Of a stretch of 10,441 bases of DNA, positions 1 to 5,275 are shown piece after piece. The translations under genes were made by a program, and so were the position numbers. The notes under the pieces are model-generated. The model worked only from the letters and a program-made list of their open reading frames with translations, searched no databases and had not been told where the DNA came from. The stretch lies in contig JAKALI010000085.1 of NCBI GenBank assembly GCA_021813195.1, forward strand, positions 1 through 10,441, given 5' to 3'. The stretch's first letter is position 1. Every line of letters starts with the position of its first letter. Source of the stretch: Pseudomonadota bacterium (GTDB lineage: Bacteria; Pseudomonadota; Alphaproteobacteria; Rhizobiales; Hyphomicrobiaceae).

Positions 1-50
1 CTGCGACGCCGTAAGTACAAACACTCCCGGACTGTGGCCACTTTTTACAC

Positions 51-77
51 GGCGCCGGCGGGAAACCGTTCGGCGCC
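51..77. terminator. nested stem-loop, possible terminator of an upstream gene
   Basis: GGCGCCG (51-57) pairs perfectly with CGGCGCC (71-77). Inside it, CGG-GAAA-CCG (59-68) forms a second short stem with a GNRA-type loop. Pyrimidine-rich sequence follows (a T run at 92-96), but no T tract sits directly after the stem. It could terminate a gene lying left of the window; one reading frame open at position 3 hits a TAA at 12-14. The terminator role is inference. Confidence 0.35.
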
Positions 78-178
78 TCTTCGCTGCGGTCTTTTTCCTT
101 TCTGCCGCTCTCACGGCGCATCAGCATCGCGACGGCCGCAAGACGGCCGAAAAAAGTAGGGCTGCCTGACCCGGCGCC

Positions 179-207
179 TTGACGCTGCCACATTGCGCGC
201 TTAAATG
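179..207 (+). promoter_or_regulatory. sigma70-type promoter for the DUF2157/GDYXXLXY operon
   Basis: TTGACG at 179-184 is followed by a 17-bp spacer and TAAATG at 202-207; a 16-bp spacer gives TTAAAT. The predicted start near 213 would leave a leader of about 50 bases before the ATG at 262. This is the best promoter match upstream of the operon. It was seen by eye only. Confidence 0.5.
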
Positions 208-261
208 AACGACGTTCAGTTCTGATTGGCTGTCGGCGAAACTTGGAGAATGGGAGGGCCC

Positions 262-1398
262 ATGTGGGGCTACCGCAACCGTCTCGACCGCGACGTCACG
301 CGGTGGCGTGAGGCGGGCTACATCGATGCCGCAGCCGAAAGGGCTATCCGCGCGGACATCAAGGCCAATTCCCACACGGTGGGTCTTGCGAGCGTGCTTG
401 CCGTCCTCGCTGCGATCCTCATTGGCTTTGCCGCCATGAGCTTCGTCGCCGCGAATTGGCAAGTCATGCCGAAGATCTTGCGGCTCGGCATGCTGATCGG
501 TCTCCTGTGGGCCGCCTACATGTTCGCTGCCGCACTTTTTTCGCGTTCAGCAACCGCGTTCGACGGCGATCCGAGATCGGGTGGGGGCGCATCGTTGGCC
601 GCCTTCGGCCACGCCGCCGTCCTGCTTGGTACAGCCATCTTCGGCGCCAGCATCATGCTCATTTCCCAAATGTATCACATGGACGGCAACCCACCCGACC
701 TGGTGTTGACGTGGGGGGCGGCGGGCTTGCTTGCCGGGGTTCTCTTCGTCTCCAATCCTGCACTCGCCTTCGCGCTTGTGCTGTTTTCGGTGTGGGGCGT
801 GTGGGAAACCGGTCAGCGCTCGGAAATCTTCTGGCCTTATCTCGCACCCTGGGCGGCAACGGCGGCAGCTTTCGCTTGGCACCGGTGGCCTCCCGGCGCC
901 CACCTGGCCGGGCTTGGACTTGCGGGTTTTATCGTCACGCTCGGCTACATTTGGCACGACAAGGGTGGGCATGAACTGGTCGTGCTGATTGGTCTTGCCC
1001 TGACGGCGCTTGGTGCCGTCCTGCTCAAGTTCGTGCCCAAGCTTGAGATCGTCGCGCGGCCCACCATCACGTACGCACTCGTGGTGACATACGCAGGACT
1101 ATTTGCGCTCCAATTCGTCCAAAGCCCGACGCTAGGAGCCTTCATCGCGCTCGCCGTCTTTGCACTGTTGCTGACTCTCGCGGCCATCTGGTGGGGCCTA
1201 GCTGCGCCGGACCGGTTGGCGCTCTGGCTCGGCTACATCGGCTTTTCGATCGAAATTCTCGCGATCTATGGAAAGACGATTGGCACGCTTATGGGCTCCT
1301 CGCTGTTCTTCCTCACTGTGGGTCTCATCGTCGCCGGTCTCGCCTACCTCGCTTATCGCCTCCACAATCGCCAACAACCCCAGGAGGTGATCCCGTGA
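262..1398 (+). CDS. DUF2157-type polytopic membrane protein
   Basis: This 378-residue integral membrane protein has a short soluble head of about 45 residues (MWGYRNRLDRDVTRWREAGY...) and then a long series of hydrophobic segments, about ten to twelve by eye. The head, with its 'W...GYIDAAAERAI' helix, is the hallmark of DUF2157. I chose the ATG at 262 because GGGAGGG lies just before it and the family head starts there. An ATG at 250 or a TTG at 226 would add 4 or 12 residues of unlike sequence. It overlaps the next gene by GTGA (1395-1398), so the two are probably translationally coupled. DUF2157 genes commonly sit beside GDYXXLXY genes, often with DUF4401, which is absent here. The molecular function is unknown; a role in the cell envelope is only inference. 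Family assignment is by recognition. Confidence 0.8.
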   Translation: MWGYRNRLDRDVTRWREAGYIDAAAERAIRADIKANSHTVGLASVLAVLAAILIGFAAMSFVAANWQVMPKILRLGMLIGLLWAAYMFAAALFSRSATAFDGDPRSGGGASLAAFGHAAVLLGTAIFGASIMLISQMYHMDGNPPDLVLTWGAAGLLAGVLFVSNPALAFALVLFSVWGVWETGQRSEIFWPYLAPWAATAAAFAWHRWPPGAHLAGLGLAGFIVTLGYIWHDKGGHELVVLIGLALTALGAVLLKFVPKLEIVARPTITYALVVTYAGLFALQFVQSPTLGAFIALAVFALLLTLAAIWWGLAAPDRLALWLGYIGFSIEILAIYGKTIGTLMGSSLFFLTVGLIVAGLAYLAYRLHNRQQPQEVIP

Positions 1399-1985
1399 CG
1401 ACGTCGCTTTTCTCCAAGCTGCGCCGCTCACCGTGGGCTGCCGCCGTTCTCGTGGCAGCACTCCAGACGGCCGTGCTCGCCTGGATCGTGTGGAACCGCG
1501 TCGACCTGCTGCGCAATGGACGTGAAATTGTGGTCGACGTCGTCCCCGTCGATCCGCGCGATCTGTTCCGCGGCGACTACGTGATCTTGGGCTACGATTT
1601 CACGACCAGCGGCAACATCACCCTCCCCCCCGGCGCACGCAAAGGCGATCGCGCCTATGCCAGCATCGCCAAAAATGCGGACGGCAAATGGACGGTGCGC
1701 GCGATATCCTCGTCCTATCCCACGGGCAGCGCACCCGATGAGGTCGTCCTCAAAGGCATCGTCGATTACGTCACGCCCATCGACGCGGAAGGTCGACAGA
1801 CCGTCGGCAACCTGCGCTACGGGATCGAGAGTTACTTCGTGCCCGAAGGGACCGGCAAACCGTTGGAGGACCAGGTCCGCGAACGCCGCATCGAGGCCGT
1901 GCTTGCCGTCGGCCGCGGCGGCGAGGTGGCCATTAAGGCTCTCAAAATCGACGGAACGCTTTTAGCCCAAGAGCCTGTTCTCTAA
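1395..1985 (+). CDS. GDYXXLXY family membrane-anchored protein
   Basis: The product is 196 residues. One N-terminal membrane segment (about residues 14-33, after a basic RR pair) is followed by a presumably periplasmic domain. The family-defining motif is present exactly as GDYVILGY at residues 60-67, preceded by the conserved 'VDPRDLFR'. The GTG start at 1395 is chosen because a near-perfect AGGAGGTGAT (1382-1391) precedes it and because it gives the 4-base overlap with the upstream gene. Longer starts in this frame run out of frame through the upstream gene. The family usually co-occurs with DUF2157 and DUF4401 membrane proteins and has no established biochemical activity. Coupling with the upstream gene suggests the two proteins work together in the inner membrane (inference). 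Confidence 0.85.
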   Translation: MTTSLFSKLRRSPWAAAVLVAALQTAVLAWIVWNRVDLLRNGREIVVDVVPVDPRDLFRGDYVILGYDFTTSGNITLPPGARKGDRAYASIAKNADGKWTVRAISSSYPTGSAPDEVVLKGIVDYVTPIDAEGRQTVGNLRYGIESYFVPEGTGKPLEDQVRERRIEAVLAVGRGGEVAIKALKIDGTLLAQEPVL

Positions 1986-1997
1986 TCGAGCGAGCGG

Positions 1998-2054
1998 CCG
2001 CACCCCCTGGCTGCCTTCACGTCCGCCTGATATGGGAGCGCGCCGGGGGTGCGG
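1998..2054. repeat. long GC-rich inverted repeat between operon and ridA-like gene
   Basis: CCGCACCCCC (1998-2007) pairs perfectly with GGGGGTGCGG (2045-2054). After one bulged T (2008), GGC (2009-2011) pairs with GCC (2042-2044). The loop is 30 bases. It starts 13 bases after the GDYXXLXY stop codon. No T tract follows, so it may be a 3'-end stabiliser, a factor-dependent terminator aid or a regulatory structure in front of the ridA-like gene. Confidence 0.45.
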
Positions 2055-2110
2055 GCTCGAACCGTGTCCCCGGCTCAACGAAATGCTCACCTAGCCGGGG
2101 GATCCACACC

Positions 2111-2458
2111 ATGCAGATCGTGCGCCACGAAGCCAACGCCATCTATGCCAAAGCCGTCGAGGCCAATGGCTTCGTTTTCACGGCCGGCATCGTGCCGACC
2201 AACCTGGCGGCTGACGCCAAGGGACAGGCGGCCGAAGTGCTGGCCGAAATCGACCGGCTCCTCGCGCTGGCTGGCACCGACAAATCCAAAGTTGTCTTCG
2301 CAAATCTCTGGCTCGCCGATATTCGTTTGCGAGAAGCCGTGAACGAGGCCTGGTCGGCGTGGATGGGTGGCACGCACGCACCCGCGCGCGCTGCCGTCGA
2401 AGCCAAGCTCGTCGACCCGCGCATGCTGGTCGAGATCGGCGTCATCGCAGTCAAGTGA
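2111..2458 (+). CDS. RidA/YjgF/UK114 family protein
   Basis: This 115-residue protein is the usual size for the RidA superfamily, whose best-known members are trimeric cytosolic enzymes that hydrolyse reactive enamine/imine intermediates made by PLP enzymes. The family layout is visible: an N-terminal 'FVFTAGIVPTNLA' strand-turn, 'AAEVLAEIDRLLALAG' in the first helix, and the C-terminal signature 'PARAAVEAKL...VEIGVIA'. The arginine in 'PARAAVE' (residue 92) matches the substrate-carboxylate-binding arginine of RidA, and the Glu in 'LVEIGVIA' matches the conserved acidic residue near the active site. The start ATG at 2111 follows GGGGGA (about 2097-2102). It is a single gene after the hairpin at 1998-2054. 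The 'TAG' where RidA has 'SGQ' suggests a divergent subgroup, so enamine deaminase activity is likely but not certain. The substrate cannot be told from sequence. Confidence 0.85.
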   Translation: MQIVRHEANAIYAKAVEANGFVFTAGIVPTNLAADAKGQAAEVLAEIDRLLALAGTDKSKVVFANLWLADIRLREAVNEAWSAWMGGTHAPARAAVEAKLVDPRMLVEIGVIAVK

Positions 2459-2587
2459 TCCGCCGACCCTGTTGCCGCTTTGCAGCAATTAGAGAATATT
2501 CAACATCTCTGGCATGCTGCTCTCCCGAGGATTGGGCAAATCTGGCAGCCTAGTCTGCATCGCTCACATCGATTTTAGGGACACGGC

Positions 2588-2929
2588 ATGACAGCGAAAT
2601 CTCTTGCGCTCCTGCTGGCACTTACACTGGCCGCCGCGGCTTCATCGCCGTCCGCAGCCACGCCCGATACTGGCATGGCTGGCTCAATCCACGATCTGCG
2701 CCGTGAAGGCAAAAAGGTCTGCATTGTGGACCACTGGCACTACGGCAGCGGCGTCGGCGGCACGAAAAAGCGGGCTGAGGCCGACGCCATAAAATCGTGG
2801 GCCGATTTCACCATACTTGAATATGGCACGGCGTGGGGGAACTTCACCAAGGCCGCGAACCGCAGTGTCAGCTGCTCAAGCGATCCGCAAGGGTTTTCGT
2901 GCAACGTCGAAGGGCGTCCTTGCCGCTAG
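2588..2929 (+). CDS. small secreted four-cysteine protein, unknown function
   Basis: The product is 113 residues. Residues 1-24 look like a Sec signal peptide: Lys4, a hydrophobic LALLLALTLAAAA core, and a likely cleavage near 'PSAA-TP'. The mature domain has one Cys at 'KVCIVDHWHYGSG', then 'EADAIKSWADFTILEYGTAWGNF', and a C-terminal cluster 'VSCSSDPQGFSCNVEGRPCR'. That gives four cysteines and two possible disulfides, consistent with export to the periplasm. I recall proteins with this tryptophan/tyrosine-rich helix and 'C...C...PC' ending as conserved hypotheticals in Hyphomicrobiales, but I know no function. AGGGA (2577-2581) precedes the ATG at 2588. The gene is monocistronic, with a 61-base convergent gap to the channel gene. 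Confidence 0.7.
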   Translation: MTAKSLALLLALTLAAAASSPSAATPDTGMAGSIHDLRREGKKVCIVDHWHYGSGVGGTKKRAEADAIKSWADFTILEYGTAWGNFTKAANRSVSCSSDPQGFSCNVEGRPCR

Positions 2930-2990
2930 CAGGCCATTTGCGATTTCTCGCAACTACAGTGGTCCACCCGCGCGACTGACTAAAACACCA

Positions 2991-4151
2991 TTAGCTTGGA
3001 CTCGCGGCGACGGTTCTCGCCCGGGCGCGGATTTGTTCGGCAACACGCGGATTGATGAGTTCAAGGCGATGGAAGTCCTCCGCATGAAGCTTGAGCAACC
3101 GGCATTTTGAGGCCGTGATAAACGGTGCCCGGGGCACATCGGACGCAAGCATCGCGTCCACACCGAAGATCGCGCCGGGATGGAGCCATGTTTCCGAATC
3201 CGGATCCGCGACCCGCACCTTGCCAGACGCGATGAAGTAAATCGCCCCAACCGGGGCCCCGGCCGGCAACACCTCCACATGCGGCGGCAGGTTGTGTGCA
3301 TGCAGGAGCGGCATGATCTGCCCCACCTCGCGGGCGTCCAGTTCCGACAAGAGGGGAATGCGTGACATCAGCGACCAGTTGACGACGAAGTCGCGTCGCC
3401 CGACCTCCTGAGCAAAACCTGTCGCGATAATTGCGACCGGCAGGGCGAGAATGCAAAGGCCCGCGATCATGACGAGCCCGCCGAAGAACCGGCCAAGCGG
3501 TGTGACGGGCGTCACATCCCCGTAGCCAACCGTCGTCAGCGTAGCAATCGCCCACCAGGCCGCATCGGGAACCGTGCCAAACGCGTCCGGCTGCGCTGAA
3601 CCTTCGATGATGTACATCAGGGAGGCGGAAAACAGCAGCGCCGCCACCAGGAGTAAGCCGGCACCAATGAGGGAGCGCCTCTCATTCGAAATCACCCGCA
3701 GCAGCGTGTGCATGGCTGGCGAGTACCGCGACAGCTTCAAGAAACGCAGCAACCGCAACACGCGCAGAAAACGCAAATCGATCTGGAACAGGAATTGGAG
3801 ATAGAACGGCAAAATGGCGAGAAGATCGATGATGAGCGCCGGGCTGGTGGCGGCTTTGAGTCGCGCGCGAAGCGGCGAAAACCTTTTTAAGAACGGCATT
3901 TCGACCGCCGTCCACAGCCGAACGGCGTACTCGAGGGTGAACACCCCGACCGAAAAGAGCTCGAACTTGTCGAGCCACCACCCATGACGCTGAGCGATCC
4001 AAGGTACAGTTTCGGCGACAAACGCTGAGATATTCAAGACGATCAGAGTGACCAGGAAATAATCGAACGCGCGACTGGCTCTGTTGTCCCCACGACCCAG
4101 TTCGACGATCTCAAACGCTCTGCGGCGCAAGGACAGTTTCGCACCAGTCAT
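2991..4151 (-). CDS. Kv-like potassium channel with C-terminal cNMP-binding-like domain
   Basis: The product is 386 residues from the ATG at 4149-4151. Six membrane helices are visible: S1 about 29-47, S2 62-81, S3 104-123, S4 126-141 with arginines every third residue ('LRFLRVLRLLRFLKLSR'), S5 160-182 and S6 221-246. The pore helix leads into 'TLTTVGYGD' (about 204-212), the canonical K+ selectivity filter. After S6, residues about 263-375 form a cyclic-nucleotide-binding-type beta roll ('LPAGAPVGAIYFIASGKVRV...PGAIFGVDAML...'). The family is the bacterial six-helix ion transporters with a CNBD, which form tetramers in the inner membrane. In the phosphate-binding cassette, the usual 'GE...R(S/T)A' reads 'GVDAMLASDVPRAPF': the Arg is kept but the Glu is not, so ligand binding is doubtful. 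A longer frame reaches 4322, but its extra 57 residues are basic and unlike the family. No clear promoter or strong Shine-Dalgarno sequence was seen. Confidence 0.88.
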   Translation of the reverse strand: MTGAKLSLRRRAFEIVELGRGDNRASRAFDYFLVTLIVLNISAFVAETVPWIAQRHGWWLDKFELFSVGVFTLEYAVRLWTAVEMPFLKRFSPLRARLKAATSPALIIDLLAILPFYLQFLFQIDLRFLRVLRLLRFLKLSRYSPAMHTLLRVISNERRSLIGAGLLLVAALLFSASLMYIIEGSAQPDAFGTVPDAAWWAIATLTTVGYGDVTPVTPLGRFFGGLVMIAGLCILALPVAIIATGFAQEVGRRDFVVNWSLMSRIPLLSELDAREVGQIMPLLHAHNLPPHVEVLPAGAPVGAIYFIASGKVRVADPDSETWLHPGAIFGVDAMLASDVPRAPFITASKCRLLKLHAEDFHRLELINPRVAEQIRARARTVAASPS

Positions 4152-4345
4152 GGACGGGTCTCGAATTCGCAGTTCATGCACATGGCCGATGCATCCCACA
4201 CTACGTGATGTCCTGGCACGCCGCTTCGTCGGAGACAATGGCGCTCTGAAGCTCTCCGCGATGGCCTCGCAGCCTGTGCACGTTGTCTCGCGTCTGCCCG
4301 CCACGATGCGCCCATGCCGCATGCGACCCGACCGAACACCGCAAG
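4152..4345. other. intergenic region between divergent channel and pqqA genes
   Basis: These 194 bases separate the start of the minus-strand channel gene from the first pqqA promoter box. Open frames here are extensions or shadows without family resemblance. The channel promoter must lie here, but I could not pick out convincing -35/-10 elements on the minus strand. Confidence 0.4.
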
Positions 4346-4390
4346 ATCACGAACTTGCTATTTGTACGTGTTGGACCTGATCGCTATAGC
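4346..4390 (+). promoter_or_regulatory. pqqA copy 1 promoter with conserved upstream box
   Basis: The 19-bp box ATCACGAACTTGCTATTTG (4346-4364) recurs, with few changes, before all three pqqA copies. Its last three bases begin a -35-like TTGTAC (4362-4367). A 17-bp spacer leads to TATAGC (4385-4390). From the end of the -10 to the pqqA start there are 55 bases. The box may be an activator site or an extended promoter element. The conservation across three copies is direct observation; the function is inferred. Confidence 0.6.
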
Positions 4391-4445
4391 TACCTCATCG
4401 GCAGCTGACCGGAGACATCAGCGCCATCAACTGGAGGACATCATC

Positions 4446-4535
4446 ATGAAGACCTGGACCAAGCCCGCCGTTCGTGAGCAGGAAGTCGGCCTCGAGGTCA
4501 CCTCGTACCTGCCGGCCGAGATCGACGTCATCTAA
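4446..4535 (+). CDS. pqqA: PqqA, PQQ precursor peptide, copy 1
   Basis: The gene encodes a 29-residue peptide, slightly longer than the 22-24 residues of many PqqAs but close to the size I recall for methylotroph versions. It is the ribosomally made substrate for pyrroloquinoline quinone. The radical-SAM enzyme PqqE, with the chaperone PqqD, joins a Glu and a Tyr of PqqA. Here these are Glu17 and Tyr21 in 'GLEVTSYLPAEIDVI', the diagnostic E-x3-Y with its preceding Gly-Leu. GGAGGA (4433-4438) lies 7 bases before the ATG. The peptide is identical to copies 2 and 3. Copy 1 differs from copy 2 at five bases and from copy 3 at two, all synonymous. No pqqBCDE gene follows; a hairpin ends the unit. 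PQQ serves periplasmic dehydrogenases such as methanol dehydrogenase. Confidence 0.93.
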   Translation: MKTWTKPAVREQEVGLEVTSYLPAEIDVI

Positions 4536-4562
4536 GTCGTCGCGCTGCGTTACCAGTTGTAT

Positions 4563-4595
4563 GCGGCGGTTGCTTCTGCAACCGCCGCTTTGCTA
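4563..4595 (+). terminator. hairpin terminator after pqqA copy 1
   Basis: GCGGCGGTTGC (4563-4573) pairs perfectly over 11 bp with GCAACCGCCGC (4578-4588) around a TTCT loop. A short, weak T stretch (TTTGCT) follows. It begins 27 bases after the pqqA stop codon. The stem is strong and the T tract modest, so partial readthrough is possible. Confidence 0.75.
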
Positions 4596-4641
4596 TGGCC
4601 AGCCTGCTATCGGGGCATCATCAGCCACGCCAATACGGTCC

Positions 4642-4707
4642 ATAAGAGATTCTTATTTAAAAATCACGAACTTGCGATTTGAAGTTATGGTAGGAAGTGC
4701 GTAAGAT
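4642..4707 (+). promoter_or_regulatory. pqqA copy 2 promoter with conserved upstream box
   Basis: The box ATCACGAACTTGCGATTTG (4663-4681) differs from copy 1 at one base. The -35-like TTGAAG (4679-4684) and TAAGAT (4702-4707) are 17 bp apart. The -10 ends 54 bases before the ATG. Similarity with copy 3 continues upstream without a gap: ATAAG (4642) and ATTCT (4649) match ATAAG (5001) and ATTCT (5008). AACTT and AAGTT flank the centre as a short inverted repeat (4670-4674 and 4682-4686). Confidence 0.62.
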
Positions 4708-4761
4708 AATATCACTGATTAGCGAGACTGGCTCGCATGTGACTGATCTGGAGGAAACATC

Positions 4762-4851
4762 ATGAAGACCTGGACCAAGCCCGCCGTTCGTGAGCAGGAA
4801 GTCGGCCTCGAAGTTACGTCGTACCTGCCGGCTGAGATCGACGTTATCTAA
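4762..4851 (+). CDS. pqqA: PqqA, PQQ precursor peptide, copy 2
   Basis: This is the second copy of the 29-residue PQQ precursor, with the same amino-acid sequence as copies 1 and 3 and the Glu17/Tyr21 pair that PqqE cross-links. It is the most divergent at DNA level: six synonymous differences from copy 3 and five from copy 1, several of them ending in A or T where the other copies use C or G (for example GAA, GTT, ACG, GCT). GGAGGA (4750-4755) precedes the ATG by 6 bases. The gene has its own promoter and the best terminator of the three, so it looks like a stand-alone transcription unit. Identical protein with changed codons indicates selection on the peptide itself, so this copy is probably expressed and used. 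It is too short for many gene finders. Confidence 0.93.
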   Translation: MKTWTKPAVREQEVGLEVTSYLPAEIDVI

Positions 4852-4876
4852 GACGTCTGAGTTGGTTGTTCTGAAG

Positions 4877-4914
4877 TGCGGTGGCTGGAGTACCAGTCGC
4901 CGCATTTTATTTTT
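4877..4914 (+). terminator. rho-independent terminator after pqqA copy 2
   Basis: TGCGGTGGCTGG (4877-4888) pairs with CCAGTCGCCGCA (4893-4904), 12 bp including two G-U wobbles, around an AGTA loop. It is followed immediately by TTTTATTTTT (4905-4914). This is the classic form and the strongest terminator in the window. Confidence 0.88.
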
Positions 4915-4915
4915 C

Positions 4916-4943
4916 AAAATCACGTCCGGACTGCCGAAGTTAT
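4916..4943 (+). promoter_or_regulatory. degenerate fourth pqqA-type promoter box
   Basis: AAAATCACG (4916-4924) and GAAGTTAT (4936-4943) match the two ends of the copy 2 promoter box (AAAATCACG 4660-4668, GAAGTTAT 4681-4688). The middle has diverged and is one base shorter (11 against 12). No pqqA reading frame follows before the copy 3 promoter. It may be a relic of a lost copy, an extra regulator site or chance. Confidence 0.35.
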
Positions 4944-5000
4944 ACTGAAAATTTTCCATCGACATGATGCCTCCCGATATCATGCAAGTCTTCCCACCCT

Positions 5001-5066
5001 ATAAGTAATTCTGATCAAAATCTCACGATATTGCTATTTGAAGTTATGGCGATACGGCCGTACAAC
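5001..5066 (+). promoter_or_regulatory. pqqA copy 3 promoter with conserved upstream box
   Basis: The box at 5022-5040 (CTCACGATATTGCTATTTG) carries a few changes from copies 1 and 2. The -35-like TTGAAG (5038-5043) and TACAAC (5061-5066) are again 17 bp apart. The -10 ends 52 bases before the ATG, close to the 55 and 54 of the other copies. Upstream ATAAG/ATTCT matches copy 2. Confidence 0.58.
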
Positions 5067-5118
5067 ATCCTTACCCCGGCAGTCGTTGATCCGCTGGGGC
5101 AACTTTGGAGGATGGACT

Positions 5119-5208
5119 ATGAAGACCTGGACCAAGCCCGCCGTTCGCGAGCAGGAAGTCGGCCTCGAGGTGACCTCGTACCTGCCGGCCGAGATCGACG
5201 TCATCTAA
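5119..5208 (+). CDS. pqqA: PqqA, PQQ precursor peptide, copy 3
   Basis: This third copy encodes the same 29-residue peptide, with Glu17 and Tyr21 spaced for PqqE cross-linking. At DNA level it is closest to copy 1, differing only at Arg10 (CGC against CGT) and Val18 (GTG against GTC). The bases after the stop (GTCGTCG) are also shared with copy 1. GGAGGA (5107-5112) lies 6 bases before the ATG. Upstream DNA, however, resembles copy 2 more than copy 1. Coding and promoter parts thus have different nearest relatives, which fits gene conversion between copies (inference). A GAAA-loop hairpin follows, then the convergent Lrp-type gene; no PQQ-processing gene is adjacent. Confidence 0.93.
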   Translation: MKTWTKPAVREQEVGLEVTSYLPAEIDVI

Positions 5209-5239
5209 GTCGTCGATCCGCTTTGCGGCATTCGTGGCG

Positions 5240-5275
5240 CGGCGGTTCCGAAAGGGGCCGCCGTTGCTGTTTGTT
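5240..5275 (+). terminator. hairpin terminator after pqqA copy 3
   Basis: CGGCGGTTCC (5240-5249) pairs with GGGGCCGCCG (5254-5263), 10 bp with two G-U wobbles, around a GAAA tetraloop. A broken T-rich run follows (TTGCTGTTTGTTG). A second stem, TGGCCC/GGGCCA (5284-5299), lies between it and the end of the convergent Lrp-type gene and may serve that gene. Confidence 0.68.

Larger units (their letters stand above)
1..261. other. non-coding leader region
   Basis: No convincing coding sequence was found in these 261 bases. Two frames are open from the left edge (to about 159 and about 172), but both read as arginine-rich sequence of no recognisable family. The region holds the stem-loop at 51-77, a short CGGCCG/CGGCCG inverted pair at 133-149 followed by A's rather than T's, and the promoter at 179-207. 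Confidence 0.5.

Noticed and set aside
133..155. CGGCCG/CGGCCG hairpin followed by six A's
   Set aside because: The stem is only 6 bp of a self-complementary hexamer, and the A run is on the wrong side for a plus-strand terminator. On the minus strand the T's precede the stem.
2938..2953. TTGCG/CGCAA stem between the secreted protein gene and the channel gene
   Set aside because: A 5-bp stem without a T tract is too weak to call a terminator for either convergent gene.
4152..4322. N-terminal extension of the channel gene by 57 residues
   Set aside because: The added residues are basic, cysteine-containing and unlike channel N-termini. The ATG at 4149-4151 gives a normal family start.
4657..4983. 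A minus-strand 108-codon frame across pqqA copy 2
   Set aside because: It is the complement of the pqqA unit. Its N-terminal part comes from the AT-rich spacer and has no Shine-Dalgarno sequence.
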